Shown here: piece by piece, positions 7,716 through 17,400 of the stretch | Position numbering within the stretch: position 1 is the first letter of the stretch | Layout of the letters: the number at the start of each line of letters is the position of its first letter | Assembly: GCF_021653995.1 (NCBI RefSeq) | Contig: NZ_JAJJOZ010000004.1 | Location: 1 to 64,000, forward strand | DNA from: Allopusillimonas lactea | GTDB lineage: Bacteria; Pseudomonadota; Gammaproteobacteria; Burkholderiales; Burkholderiaceae_B | Length of the DNA: 64,000 bases | Direction: 5' to 3' | Notes under the pieces: generated by a model | Told to the model about the DNA's origin: nothing | Databases searched by the model: none | What the model saw: the letters and a program-made list of their open reading frames with translations, nothing else | Made by a program: the position numbers and the translations under genes

Positions 7716-8551
7716 GGCTTGCGGCGCAGCTTGCGTTTGAGCAGTTTGAAGCGGTTGAAGATGGGCCCGATCAAGGGATGAGCCGCGACCCAGATGCGCC
7801 GCCCCACCGATCGACCCGTGGTATTGCGCACAGCAAAGCGCGATATGTGGGCAGGATCCGAGCCCGGGCGGTTGGACCCGAATGCCATGGTTGTGTACAG
7901 ATGCCTGAAGCCGACGGCATGCGCGAGGTCGATATATTCGGCATCGTAATAGCCCTGCGGCCAGCAATGATGGTCCGACACGCTGCCCAGCCGCCCGCGC
8001 AGGGTGTCGCGGGCATGCTGCAGTTCGCGAGCCATATGGGTGTTCTTGTGCGCCGGGTCGGTTTTGTCCCAACGGGTGTGAGTGTCTGTATGGCTGTGGA
8101 TCTCGAACACGCCATCATCCTGCATGGCCTGAGCCTCGCTCCAGCGGACGATGACTTCGTCCGCACGGCCTTCGGCAATGCGCGCCTCGCAGTCGCGATG
8201 ATCCGGTGTTTCGGGCAGGCTGGCCTGGCCCAGGTGCGGCCGCAACGGGCCATCGCCGGCCCAGGCGGTAACCAGAAACAGCATAGCCGAAAAGCCATAC
8301 TGCTTGAGCAGTGGGTATGCGTACACCCAGTTATCCAGGTAGCCGTCGTCGAAGGTGATGAGGACCGCCTTGCGAGGCGCCGCCTCGCCGGCCAGATGGC
8401 GCGCAAACTCGGCACTGCTCAGCGAGCGGTAGCCATGCCGGCTGAGCCAGCGCAATTGATCTTCGAAATGCTCAAGGGATACGTTGAGCATGCCGGGCGT
8501 AGGGGATACATGGTGATACATCAGCACCGGCACGGTGCGAAAACGGTTCAT
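7712..8551 (-). CDS. Polysaccharide deacetylase (carbohydrate esterase 4)
   Basis: 279 aa from the ATG at 8551; a TTG two codons earlier is less likely. NodB-homology motifs are present: TFDDGY (about 67) with the catalytic and metal aspartates, and the metal-binding HSHTDTH (about 152). The C-terminus is basic. Sandwiched between glycosyltransferases of an LPS-core cluster, it probably deacetylates an N-acetylhexosamine of the core. The arrangement resembles the Bordetella pertussis core cluster containing BP2330, as I recall that locus. It lacks a signal peptide, so it would act in the cytoplasm or at the membrane face. Confidence 0.85.
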   Translation of the reverse strand: MNRFRTVPVLMYHHVSPTPGMLNVSLEHFEDQLRWLSRHGYRSLSSAEFARHLAGEAAPRKAVLITFDDGYLDNWVYAYPLLKQYGFSAMLFLVTAWAGDGPLRPHLGQASLPETPDHRDCEARIAEGRADEVIVRWSEAQAMQDDGVFEIHSHTDTHTRWDKTDPAHKNTHMARELQHARDTLRGRLGSVSDHHCWPQGYYDAEYIDLAHAVGFRHLYTTMAFGSNRPGSDPAHISRFAVRNTTGRSVGRRIWVAAHPLIGPIFNRFKLLKRKLRRKP

Positions 8552-8553
8552 TG

Positions 8554-9699
8554 TCAACCTGCGGAATACTGTCTTGGAACCGCAAGTTTACGCGTTTGAG
8601 CGCTATGGTAGATTTGTGAGGTTTCTTCGCATGCCCGCAGCGCCCCAAATGCCTGTGCCACGCGGTCCCTGGCGCAAGTGCCCATACGCGCGACACGCTC
8701 CGAGCCCTGCTCCAGTTCGCAGACCACTTGTGCAATTGCAGCGGTATCGCCCACCGGGACAACCCAGCCTTCCTGTCCATGACGGACGTTCTCAGGCAGG
8801 CCACCGACTCCCGACACCAGCAGGGGCAAACCACAGGCCATCATTTCGAGGCAGGCATACGAGGAGGATTCCGCATAGGAGAGGACGAAACCCGCATCTG
8901 AAGCGGCCAATACCGGCCTGATGTCTCGGAGCAGACCCGGGAAAACCACCTGCGCGGACATGCCTTCCGCCATCACCGCAGCCCGGCGCTGTGCGCAGGG
9001 CGGATCACCCGCGACGATAATGCGGACACGCGTACGCAGGGCTGGCTCGAGCCCCGCGACCGCGCGAACTAGGTCGATCCAGCCCTTTTCGGTGTCGGTA
9101 CCGGCCACGCTGCCCAACACCAGCAGGCCTTCATCATCGCCACCGAGGAGCTGCGCGCGTGCAGCGGCACGCTCGGCGGATGAAATCGATGGAAAACGCT
9201 GCATATCGATGCCGTGCCGTACGGTAAATACAGGCTTACGAACATAGGGAGAACGCTGCAGCATATCAGCGACATAATCACTTACGGCGATACAGGCGTC
9301 CGTGCCGAAACCGGCGCGCACCCGATTGCCAAAGCTGCCGACCTCGCGAGTATTGTGCTTGGTCCAGACAATGGCTGGCCGGCGCCGCATGCCCAGCGTG
9401 GCCAGCATGGCATGCCGGTGATCGCCCGGGCCGTTCACGTGGATGACATCGAAGCGCTCGCGCTGAATAAGACGGCGCAGCGCGAAGACCTCGCGCAGGG
9501 TGGACGATGCACGGGTAGTGAACATCTGGGCATGCACCTTGACACCCGGCACCTCGGACGCCTGAGCGTACAAGCGACTGGTGGCGGGCGTAGCGACGGC
9601 CATGTCGTGGTGGGCCGATAGCCCTTCCAACAAGGTCTTGATATACGTGACGTGACCGCCGCCGTTCAAATTGTGCGAATTAGTAACCAGTATCTTCAT
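8554..9699 (-). CDS. Glycosyltransferase family 4 (GT-B), LPS core
   Basis: 381 aa. The N-terminal Rossmann domain begins KILVTNSHNLNGGGHVTYI; the C-terminal donor-binding domain has FVLSYAESSSYACLEMMA, the E-x7-E-like region of GT4 enzymes, followed by GLPLLVSGVGGLPE. The stop lies 2 bp before the deacetylase ATG. A -10 TATTCT with TGG before it lies six bases upstream of the ATG, so the gene may have its own leaderless promoter. The sugar transferred is not predictable. Confidence 0.85.
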   Translation of the reverse strand: MKILVTNSHNLNGGGHVTYIKTLLEGLSAHHDMAVATPATSRLYAQASEVPGVKVHAQMFTTRASSTLREVFALRRLIQRERFDVIHVNGPGDHRHAMLATLGMRRRPAIVWTKHNTREVGSFGNRVRAGFGTDACIAVSDYVADMLQRSPYVRKPVFTVRHGIDMQRFPSISSAERAAARAQLLGGDDEGLLVLGSVAGTDTEKGWIDLVRAVAGLEPALRTRVRIIVAGDPPCAQRRAAVMAEGMSAQVVFPGLLRDIRPVLAASDAGFVLSYAESSSYACLEMMACGLPLLVSGVGGLPENVRHGQEGWVVPVGDTAAIAQVVCELEQGSERVARMGTCARDRVAQAFGALRACEETSQIYHSAQTRKLAVPRQYSAG

Positions 9700-9711
9700 G
9701 TCGGCAGAATA
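9700..9711 (-). promoter_or_regulatory. Extended -10 giving a leaderless GT4 transcript
   Basis: On the minus strand TGGTATTCT (TATTCT at 9711-9706) is followed by only GCCGAC before the ATG at 9699, so transcription would start at or within a base of the start codon. The -35 is poor, as is usual with extended -10 promoters. No ribosome-binding sequence lies between. Confidence 0.4.
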
Positions 9712-9818
9712 CCAGCCGTATCAATTTCTTACTAGGTTACAGGAAGCTGAAAATGCACGTACTCCCCGGGCCCGAATAGCGACTCACGTGAGAAATTGTA
9801 TATGGCAAGTTTGCCGGC

Positions 9819-10922
9819 CTACCCTGGCGTGCGCCCAAGCCAGCGCAAATAGCAGGTTTCCGCCCGCTCCGCCATCTTGTCCGGACCGAAGTTGTCTCCT
9901 TCGCGGCAATACGCCAACCCCGCCCGCCCCATGGCTGCACGCAGCGCAGGATTGTCGACTAGACGCAACAGTGCGCTGGTCAGTGCCGGTTGATCATCGA
10001 GCGGCACCAGAATACCGGTTTCCCCATCGCGCACCATCTCGGGCACACCGCCCACTCGGGTGCCCACGACTGGCAAGCCTGCAGCGCCCGCTTCCACAAA
10101 CGCAGTGCCGGATGCCTCGACACGTGTGGCCAAGGCAAAGATATCAAAGCCTTCTAGCAGATTGGGTACGTCGCGACGCATGCCCATGAAGTGAATCTTG
10201 CCCTCCAGGCCGAGTTCCCGCACTTGCGCCCGCACGCCCTCGACGACCACCTCAGCGCCTCCGCCGACCAGCACCAAGTGCACGCGCGGCCGGTCTTTGA
10301 GGACGGGAGCCATGGCATTGATCAGTTCTTTGTGCCCTTTTTGCAGGCGCATGACCGCCACACAGCCGACGATGATATCGTCCTCGCGCAAACCGAGCTC
10401 TGTACGCAAGGTGGAATGCGCGGGGCGGGGCTGCAGATCGACAGCGGGATAAACGGTGGCGACGCGATCAGGCGGCACACCGCGCGCGGTCAACATCTGG
10501 CTGACATGGTCGCTGGCAGCAGTGACGCAATGAGGTATGACCGTGTAGGTAAGCAGCGAGCCCACCTTGCGAGCCAAATGGCGGGTGCGCACGATCAGTG
10601 GCGTGCCAGCCAGACGCCCGGCAATGCCGGCCACCAAGGTATCACGGCGACTGTGGCAGTTGAGTACGTCAAATTGCCCATGCCGCAGAATGCCGCGAAT
10701 AGCCCAGATGCTGCGCACAAAATGGAAAGGCGGATCCATGAGCATGGTGTGCACGGTAAAACCGTCGTCGCGGGCGCGCGGCACGAGCTGCGCATGCGGC
10801 TGACAAACCAGCTCGAGGTGATGACCGCGCTTGCGCATGGCGTTGAGCATGCGCAGGATGTATTGCTCCTGCCCGCCCATACCTGTTGCAGCTTCGGCGT
10901 GAAGAATGCGCAACGGCCGCAT
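9819..10922 (-). CDS. Glycosyltransferase family 4 (GT-B)
   Basis: 367 aa. N-terminal LRILHAEAATGMGGQEQYIL is the acceptor-domain start with the Gly-rich loop; GCVAVMRLQKGHKELI opens the donor domain; FALATRVEASGTAFVEAGA holds the conserved Glu pair, followed by GLPVVGTRVGGVPEMV. The ATG overlaps the dnaE stop by 4 bp. A 119-bp gap separates it from the next GT4 gene. It probably adds a core hexose or heptose; the substrate is unknown. Confidence 0.85.
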   Translation of the reverse strand: MRPLRILHAEAATGMGGQEQYILRMLNAMRKRGHHLELVCQPHAQLVPRARDDGFTVHTMLMDPPFHFVRSIWAIRGILRHGQFDVLNCHSRRDTLVAGIAGRLAGTPLIVRTRHLARKVGSLLTYTVIPHCVTAASDHVSQMLTARGVPPDRVATVYPAVDLQPRPAHSTLRTELGLREDDIIVGCVAVMRLQKGHKELINAMAPVLKDRPRVHLVLVGGGAEVVVEGVRAQVRELGLEGKIHFMGMRRDVPNLLEGFDIFALATRVEASGTAFVEAGAAGLPVVGTRVGGVPEMVRDGETGILVPLDDQPALTSALLRLVDNPALRAAMGRAGLAYCREGDNFGPDKMAERAETCYLRWLGRTPG

Positions 10923-13900
10923 CAGTAGTTGATCTCCACATCATCGGGCTGCACCCATCCAGAAAGCTGCTCAAGCAGCGCATCCGCCATGCGCACGCGC
11001 CACTCCTCACCCAGCCGCACTGTGCAGTTGAATACATCTCGCTGCAGGCGGATTTCAACCGGTACGCCGGGCACGCCATTCTCGGGCTCGGCCCTGTAGG
11101 GGTTGAGCAGCTGCCTGAGCCGCGCCGCATCAGCATTGCCATTGAGCGTAATGCGCAAGCTGCGGGCTCGCGCTTCACGCGCCAATTGAAGGTCGAAGAC
11201 CGACTCGGCGGATACCCGCAGGCCGCCGGAGAAATCATCGTTGCTGACTTTGCCCTGGATAATGACCAGGCGATCTTCCTTGAGGCGTTCGCGGTGCTGC
11301 TCGTACAGTTCATTGAAAATAGCAACCTCGACCTGGGCCGAGCCATCGTCCAGCGTGGCGTACAGCATCTTTCCCCGCCGCGTCATCTTGACGCGCACGG
11401 CGGACAGCACGCCAGCGAACCACTGCAGGCCGCGCGCCGGCTCCAGGCGGGCAAGCGGCTTGGGTGCGAAACGACGCACTTCGTCGCGCCAGGCATCGAA
11501 CAGATGGCCGCTGAAATAGAAACCCAGTGCAGTCTTTTCCTGCGTGAGCTTGGTCTGCAAGTCCCAGGGGGCGACTTTGGCTAGTTCGGCTTCGACGATG
11601 TCATTGGCATCGTCGGCGAACAACGAAACCTGGTTGGCGCTGCGCTCAGCCTGTTCGGCTGCTTCGATGGCGCTGCCCACCGACGCCAGCAACGCAGCGC
11701 GGTTGTCTTCGATCGAATCGAAGGCGCCCGCGCGAATCAGGGCCTCGATCGTGCGGCGGTTGACAGTATGGCGATCGACACGACGGCAAAAGTCAAACAG
11801 GCTGCTGTAGGGGCCGCCTTCTTCGCGCGCCCGAATGATTTCTTCGACGGCACTCTGCCCTGTGCCCTTAACCGCGCCCATGCCATAGCGCATGGTGCGT
11901 GGAGGCTCGCCGCGTGCGGTGTATTCGTCCTGTACCGGCTCGAAGCGATAGGCCGATGCGTTGATATCGGGCGGCAGCACCTGCACGCCATTGGCCAACG
12001 CGTCTTTCCAGAACGTTTGCACCTTGTCGGTGTCGTCCATGTCGGACGACAGCGTACCTGCCAGGAACTCGGTGGGATGATAGACCTTGAGCCAGGCAGT
12101 CTGGTAAGCGATCAGCGCGTAGGCGGCGGAGTGGCTCTTGTTGAAACCATAGCCCGCGAACTTCTCCATCAGGTCGAACAGCTTGACCGCCAGATCGGCA
12201 TCGTAGCCCTTCTCAACCGCGCCTTTTTCGAACAAGGCGCGGTGCTTGGCCATTTCTTCGGGCTTTTTCTTGCCCATGGCACGGCGCAGCAGATCGGCGC
12301 CGCCCAACGTGTAGCCGCCGATGATCTGCGAGATCAGCATCACCTGCTCCTGGTACACGATGACGCCGTAGGTACTGCGCAGCGTGGATTCCAGGTCGGG
12401 GTGGAAATAATCGACTTCGGCTTTGCCGTGTTTACGATTGACGAAGTCGAGCACCATGCCGGATTCGAGCGGACCGGGGCGGTACAGCGCGAGCATGGCG
12501 ATGACGTCTTCGAAGGAGCTGGGGCGCAGGTTTTTGAGCAGCTCTTTCATGCCGCGCGATTCGAGCTGGAATACCGCCGTGGTATTGCCTTCGCTCAGCA
12601 GCCTGTATGTGGCCGCGTCGTCGAGCGGCAGCGCCATAATGTCGAAATCGCGCTTGCTTTCGTTGAACTGACGCACGAAGCGCACAGCCCAATCGAGGAT
12701 GGTGAGGTTGCGCAGACCGAGAAAATCGAACTTGACCAGGCCCACTGCTTCGACATCGTCTTTATCGTATTGCGACACGGCATTGCTGTCGGTGCCGGGC
12801 TGGCAGTACAGAGGGCAAAAATCCGTTAGCTTGCCCGGCGCGATCAGCACCCCGCCTGCGTGCATGCCGATGTTGCGCGTGAGGCCTTCAAGCGGCCGTG
12901 CCAGGTCGACCAACGCGCGCACCTCTTCATCCTGCTCGTAGCGTTCTTTGAAGGCGGGCTCGTCGGCGAGCGTGCGCTCAAGCGTCCAGGGATCGGCGGG
13001 ATTGAAGGGAATAAGCTTGGACAGGCCGTCGCACAGGGAATATGGCATTTCGAGCACACGGCCCACGTCGCGCACGACCGCCTTGGCGCCTAGCGTACCG
13101 AACGTAGCGATCTGGCTGACGGCCTCTTTGCCGTACTTATGCTTGACGTAGTCGATGACACGTTCGCGGTTGTCCTGGCAGAAGTCGATATCGAAGTCGG
13201 GCATGGACACCCGCTCGGGATTCAGGAAGCGTTCGAACAGGAGATCGTAGCGGATGGGGTCAAGGTCGGTAATGCCCAATGAATAGGCAACCAGCGAGCC
13301 GGCGCCCGACCCTCGCCCGGGCCCCACCGGCACGCCGTTGTTTTTGCCCCAGTTGATGAAATCCTGCACGATCAGGAAGTAACCTGGAAAGCCCATGGAA
13401 ATGATGGTTTGGCATTCCCAGCGCAGGCGTTCGAGATACTGCGGGTATTTTTCAATGCGTTCGGCCTCGTCCGGGTATAGCTGCGCCATGCGGCGGGCCA
13501 GACCCTCTTCGGCGAGTTGCGCGAGATAGTCATCGAGCGAAATGCCGTCTGGTGTGGGAAAGTTGGGCAGTTGCGGCTTGCCAAGCACCAGGGTCAGGTT
13601 GCAGCGCTTGGCGATCTCGATGGTATTGGCGAGCGCCGACGGCACATCTGCAAAGCGCCGCGCCATGTCGTCAGAGCTGAGCAAGTATTGTTCGCGTGTA
13701 AAGCGGCGTGCGCGCCGTGCATTGCCTAACTGCTCGCCCTCGGCGATACAGGTGCGCGCCTCATGCGCGCGAAAATCACCTTCGTCGAGAAACTGCACCG
13801 GATGAGTAGCCACCACCGGCAGCCCCAACTGCGACGCCACCCTGAGCGCCGCCTGAACATAGGCTTCGTCGCCGTCGTGGCCGCTGCGCTGCAGTTCGAT

Positions 13901-14410
13901 GTAGTAGCTGTTGGGAAACAGGCGCCCCCAGCCAGCGGCCAGTGCCTCGGCCTCGGCCGTTTTGCCTGCTTCGAGCATTTGCCCGACATCACCAGCGCGC
14001 CCGCCCGAAAGAACAATGAGCCCGGGCTGGTCCTGCAGCCATGCGCGCTTGACCTCGGCCCGGCCGCGGTATTGGTTGTCGAGCCAGGCTTTGGTAAGAA
14101 TATCGCACAGCGCGAGATAGCCCGCGTGATTGCGCGCCAGCAGCAATAGGCGATAGGGTTTGTCGCGATCTTGCTCGTTCTCGAGCCAGATATCGCAGCC
14201 GCAGATGGGCTTGACCCCTTTTCCACGCGCGCCCTTGTAGAACTTGATGAAGCCGAAGATGTTGCTCAGGTCGGTGAGCGCCATGGCCGGCTGGCCGAAC
14301 TGCGCCGCCCTTTTGATGAGATCCGGGATGCGGCCTATGCCATCCACCACAGAAAATTCGGAATGGACACGCAAGTGGACGAATGAGGGGGCGAGAACGG
14401 CTTCGGTCAT
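10922..14410 (-). CDS. dnaE: DNA polymerase III subunit alpha
   Basis: Catalytic subunit of the replicative polymerase. 1162 aa, normal length. It has an N-terminal PHP domain starting FVHLRVHSEFSVVDG, a polymerase palm with the catalytic aspartates in MPDFDIDFCQDNRE (about 405), a fingers region GRGSGAGSLVAYSLGI, a helix-hairpin-helix and a C-terminal OB fold. No intein is present. The gene lies 15 bp downstream of hrpA on the same strand, and its stop overlaps the start of a glycosyltransferase gene, an unusual coupling of replication and LPS genes that probably reflects gene packing only. Confidence 0.98.
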   Translation of the reverse strand: MTEAVLAPSFVHLRVHSEFSVVDGIGRIPDLIKRAAQFGQPAMALTDLSNIFGFIKFYKGARGKGVKPICGCDIWLENEQDRDKPYRLLLLARNHAGYLALCDILTKAWLDNQYRGRAEVKRAWLQDQPGLIVLSGGRAGDVGQMLEAGKTAEAEALAAGWGRLFPNSYYIELQRSGHDGDEAYVQAALRVASQLGLPVVATHPVQFLDEGDFRAHEARTCIAEGEQLGNARRARRFTREQYLLSSDDMARRFADVPSALANTIEIAKRCNLTLVLGKPQLPNFPTPDGISLDDYLAQLAEEGLARRMAQLYPDEAERIEKYPQYLERLRWECQTIISMGFPGYFLIVQDFINWGKNNGVPVGPGRGSGAGSLVAYSLGITDLDPIRYDLLFERFLNPERVSMPDFDIDFCQDNRERVIDYVKHKYGKEAVSQIATFGTLGAKAVVRDVGRVLEMPYSLCDGLSKLIPFNPADPWTLERTLADEPAFKERYEQDEEVRALVDLARPLEGLTRNIGMHAGGVLIAPGKLTDFCPLYCQPGTDSNAVSQYDKDDVEAVGLVKFDFLGLRNLTILDWAVRFVRQFNESKRDFDIMALPLDDAATYRLLSEGNTTAVFQLESRGMKELLKNLRPSSFEDVIAMLALYRPGPLESGMVLDFVNRKHGKAEVDYFHPDLESTLRSTYGVIVYQEQVMLISQIIGGYTLGGADLLRRAMGKKKPEEMAKHRALFEKGAVEKGYDADLAVKLFDLMEKFAGYGFNKSHSAAYALIAYQTAWLKVYHPTEFLAGTLSSDMDDTDKVQTFWKDALANGVQVLPPDINASAYRFEPVQDEYTARGEPPRTMRYGMGAVKGTGQSAVEEIIRAREEGGPYSSLFDFCRRVDRHTVNRRTIEALIRAGAFDSIEDNRAALLASVGSAIEAAEQAERSANQVSLFADDANDIVEAELAKVAPWDLQTKLTQEKTALGFYFSGHLFDAWRDEVRRFAPKPLARLEPARGLQWFAGVLSAVRVKMTRRGKMLYATLDDGSAQVEVAIFNELYEQHRERLKEDRLVIIQGKVSNDDFSGGLRVSAESVFDLQLAREARARSLRITLNGNADAARLRQLLNPYRAEPENGVPGVPVEIRLQRDVFNCTVRLGEEWRVRMADALLEQLSGWVQPDDVEINY

Positions 14411-14425
14411 GGGCAGATTGTACCG

Positions 14426-17400
14426 TCAGCGCTGCATGGCGCCCCATGCTTTCTGCAACCGTTTCACCGAAACCGGCATGGGTGTGCGAAGCTCCTGGGC
14501 GAACAGCGCCACGCGCAGCTCTTCCAGCAGCCAGCGGAAGGTATCGAGCTGCGTATCACGCGCCCCCTTGAGCGTGGACAGTGCGCGCTGATACTGCGTG
14601 AGCAGAGGTGCCATCTCGGCCATCAGCCGGGCGTCGCGGGCCGGGTCCGCGCGCAGTTTGTCGATGCGCGCCTGGGCCGCCTTGAAATAGCGGGGAAAAT
14701 GGCTCAGATGTTCATAGGGCGTGTCGCGCAGAAACCATTTACCCACCAATTGTCCCTGCTGCTTCTGCAGGTCAGCATAGGCTGCGGCATGCGTCTTCGC
14801 CTGGGGCAGCTTCTTCTGCAGCGCGGCCCATTCGGCCAGAATCTGGCCGGCCAGGCGCCCTACCTCCTGCGCCAGCAGACCCAGCCTTGCCTTGCCCTCG
14901 GTACGTCGGGTTTCAAAACCCTCGGCATCCACCGGCCAGGGCTCGGCCAAGCAAGCACGTTCGAGCGCACAGTCGATGATCTGGTCGCGAAGCTCCTCTT
15001 GTGTGCCCAGGCTGATGTACTGCATGCTCATGCGGGTAAGGTCGGGCAGGTTTTTTTCCAGATACTTTACCTGGTCACGCAGGCCAAGACGGAACAGGCG
15101 GCGCAAGCCCGCCTGATGGTGCTCGCGCGCCTGGGCCGGGTCGTCGAATACGTCCAGATCGCAGTGGCTGCCCTTGTCAACCAGCGCCGGGTAGCCAATA
15201 AACGACTGCCCCTTGCGCTTGATCTCCATGATTTCGGGCAGCGGCCCGAACGTCCAGGCCGTCAGCTGCTCGTGCGCCAGCGCCTGTGCAACGTTCTCGT
15301 CGCGCGCCGCAACTTTCTGGAACGATGCCTGCGCCTCGCGGCCATGTTCGGCTTTGAGTTGATCGAGGTTGCGCCCGCCGGAGAGCATACGCCCGTGCTC
15401 ATCCACGACTTTGAAGTTCATGAACAGATGGGCAGGCAGCGTTTCGAGCTTGAAGTCGCTGCGCTGGGGCCGCACCTTTACCTGCTCCCACATATCGGCG
15501 CTGATCGCATCCAGCAGGCCCATCGACGGATTTTGGGCGCGCTCGAACCAACGCTCGAAGAAACCAGCAGCGTAATCGGGCAATGGCACGCAATGGCGGC
15601 GCAGCTTCTGTGGCAAGGACCTGAGCAGCAAAAGCACCTTATCCTTGAGCATGCCGGGCACCAGCCATTCGCAGCGCGATGGGTCGATCTGGTTCAGCGC
15701 AAACAGCGGCACCGTGAGCGTTACACCGTCGCGCAATGAGCCGGGCTCGAAGTGATAATCCAGCCCCATGCGCACCCCCTGCCATTCAACCTCGCGGGGA
15801 AAGACATCGGTAGTGACCCCCGCAGCGTCGTGGCGCATCAGATCGTCGCGTGAGAGCATCAGGGCCGCGGCCTGCTGCTTGTTCAGGCCCTTGAACCATT
15901 TTTCGAGCGTGGCGGTCTGAAAGATGCCCTCGGGCAGCTTCTGGTCGTAGAACGCGTAGATGAGCGCATCGTCCACCAGGATGTCGGGGCGACGGGTCTG
16001 GTGTTCCAGCTTTTCGATGGAGGCGATCAGCTTGCGGTTGTGCTGCAAAAAAGCGAGGTTCGCATCGACCTCGCCCGGCACCAGCGCTTCGCGGATGAAG
16101 ATATCGCGCGCCTGCGCCGGATCGATGCGGCCAAAATGCACGCGCCGGCCGTGATACACCGGCAGCCCATACAGCGTGGCACGCTCGTTGGCCACGACCT
16201 GCCCCGCCTTCTTTTCCCAGCGCGGGTCGGACCAACTGCGCTGCAGCAGGTGCCCGCCCGCCCGCTCGAGCCAAACCGGATCAATGCCCGCAACGCAACG
16301 GGCATATAAGCGTGTTGTTTCCACCAGCTCCGCAGCCACGACCCAGCGGCCTGCTTTTTTTACCAACCGCGAGCCGGGATGGATATGGAACTTGATACCG
16401 CGCGCGCCTTGATATGCGCCGGACTCTTCGCTTTTAAGCCCGATATTGCCCAACAGGCCGGCCAGCAGCGCCATATGTGTCTGCTCATACGTGGCCGCCA
16501 CAGTGTTGACACGCCAACCCTGCTCGCCCACCAATGCGGCGAGCTGGGTATGCACATCATGCCATTCGCGCAGACGCAGGGGCGAGAGGAAGTTTTGCCG
16601 CAGCAGCGCAGCCAGCTTGCGCTGCGAGGCTCGATGCTCGACCTGCTCGCCGTACCACCGCCAAAGCTTGAGATAGGAAAGGAACTCGGATTTGTCGTCC
16701 GCGAACTTGGCGTGGGCGGCTTCCGAGGCTTCGCGCTCCTGCATGGGGCGGTCGCGCGGATCCTGCACCGATAGCGCGGATGCAATCACCAGAATCTCGG
16801 CCAGGCACTGCTGGTCGCGGGCGGCCAGCACCATGCGCGCGATGCGTGGATCGACAGGCAGGCGTGCCAACTCCCGCCCCGTATCGGTGAGCGTGTTGGC
16901 ATCATCGATGGCACCGAGCTCTTGCAGCAGGTGATAACCGTCGGCAATGGCCCGCCCCGATGGCATGTCAACGAAGGGAAAGCTTTCGATGTCGTTCAGC
17001 CGCAGCGCCTTCATGCGCAGAATCACCGATGCCAGCGAGGAACGCAGCACTTCGGGGTCTGTGAATGCCGCGCGCTTGTTGAAATCGTCTTCGCTGTACA
17101 GACGGATGCAGACGCCAGGGCCGATACGGCCACAACGCCCCGCCCGCTGGTTGGCAGACGCTTGGCTGATGGGCTCAATGCGCAGTTGCTCAACCTTGTT
17201 GCGCCACGAATAGCGCTTGATGCGTGCCAACCCGCTGTCCACCACATAGCGAATGCCGGGTACGGTCAGCGAGGTTTCGGCCACGTTGGTGGCCAACACA
17301 ATACGACGCACATTGCCCTGGGGCTTGAAGATGCGCTCTTGCTCGGCCTGCGACAGCCGCGCATAAAGCGGCAAGATCTCGCTGGCGGCGAGGCTGCTCT

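Noticed and set aside
8557..8557. TTG start for the polysaccharide deacetylase
   Set aside because: An ATG two codons downstream gives the usual short N-terminus.
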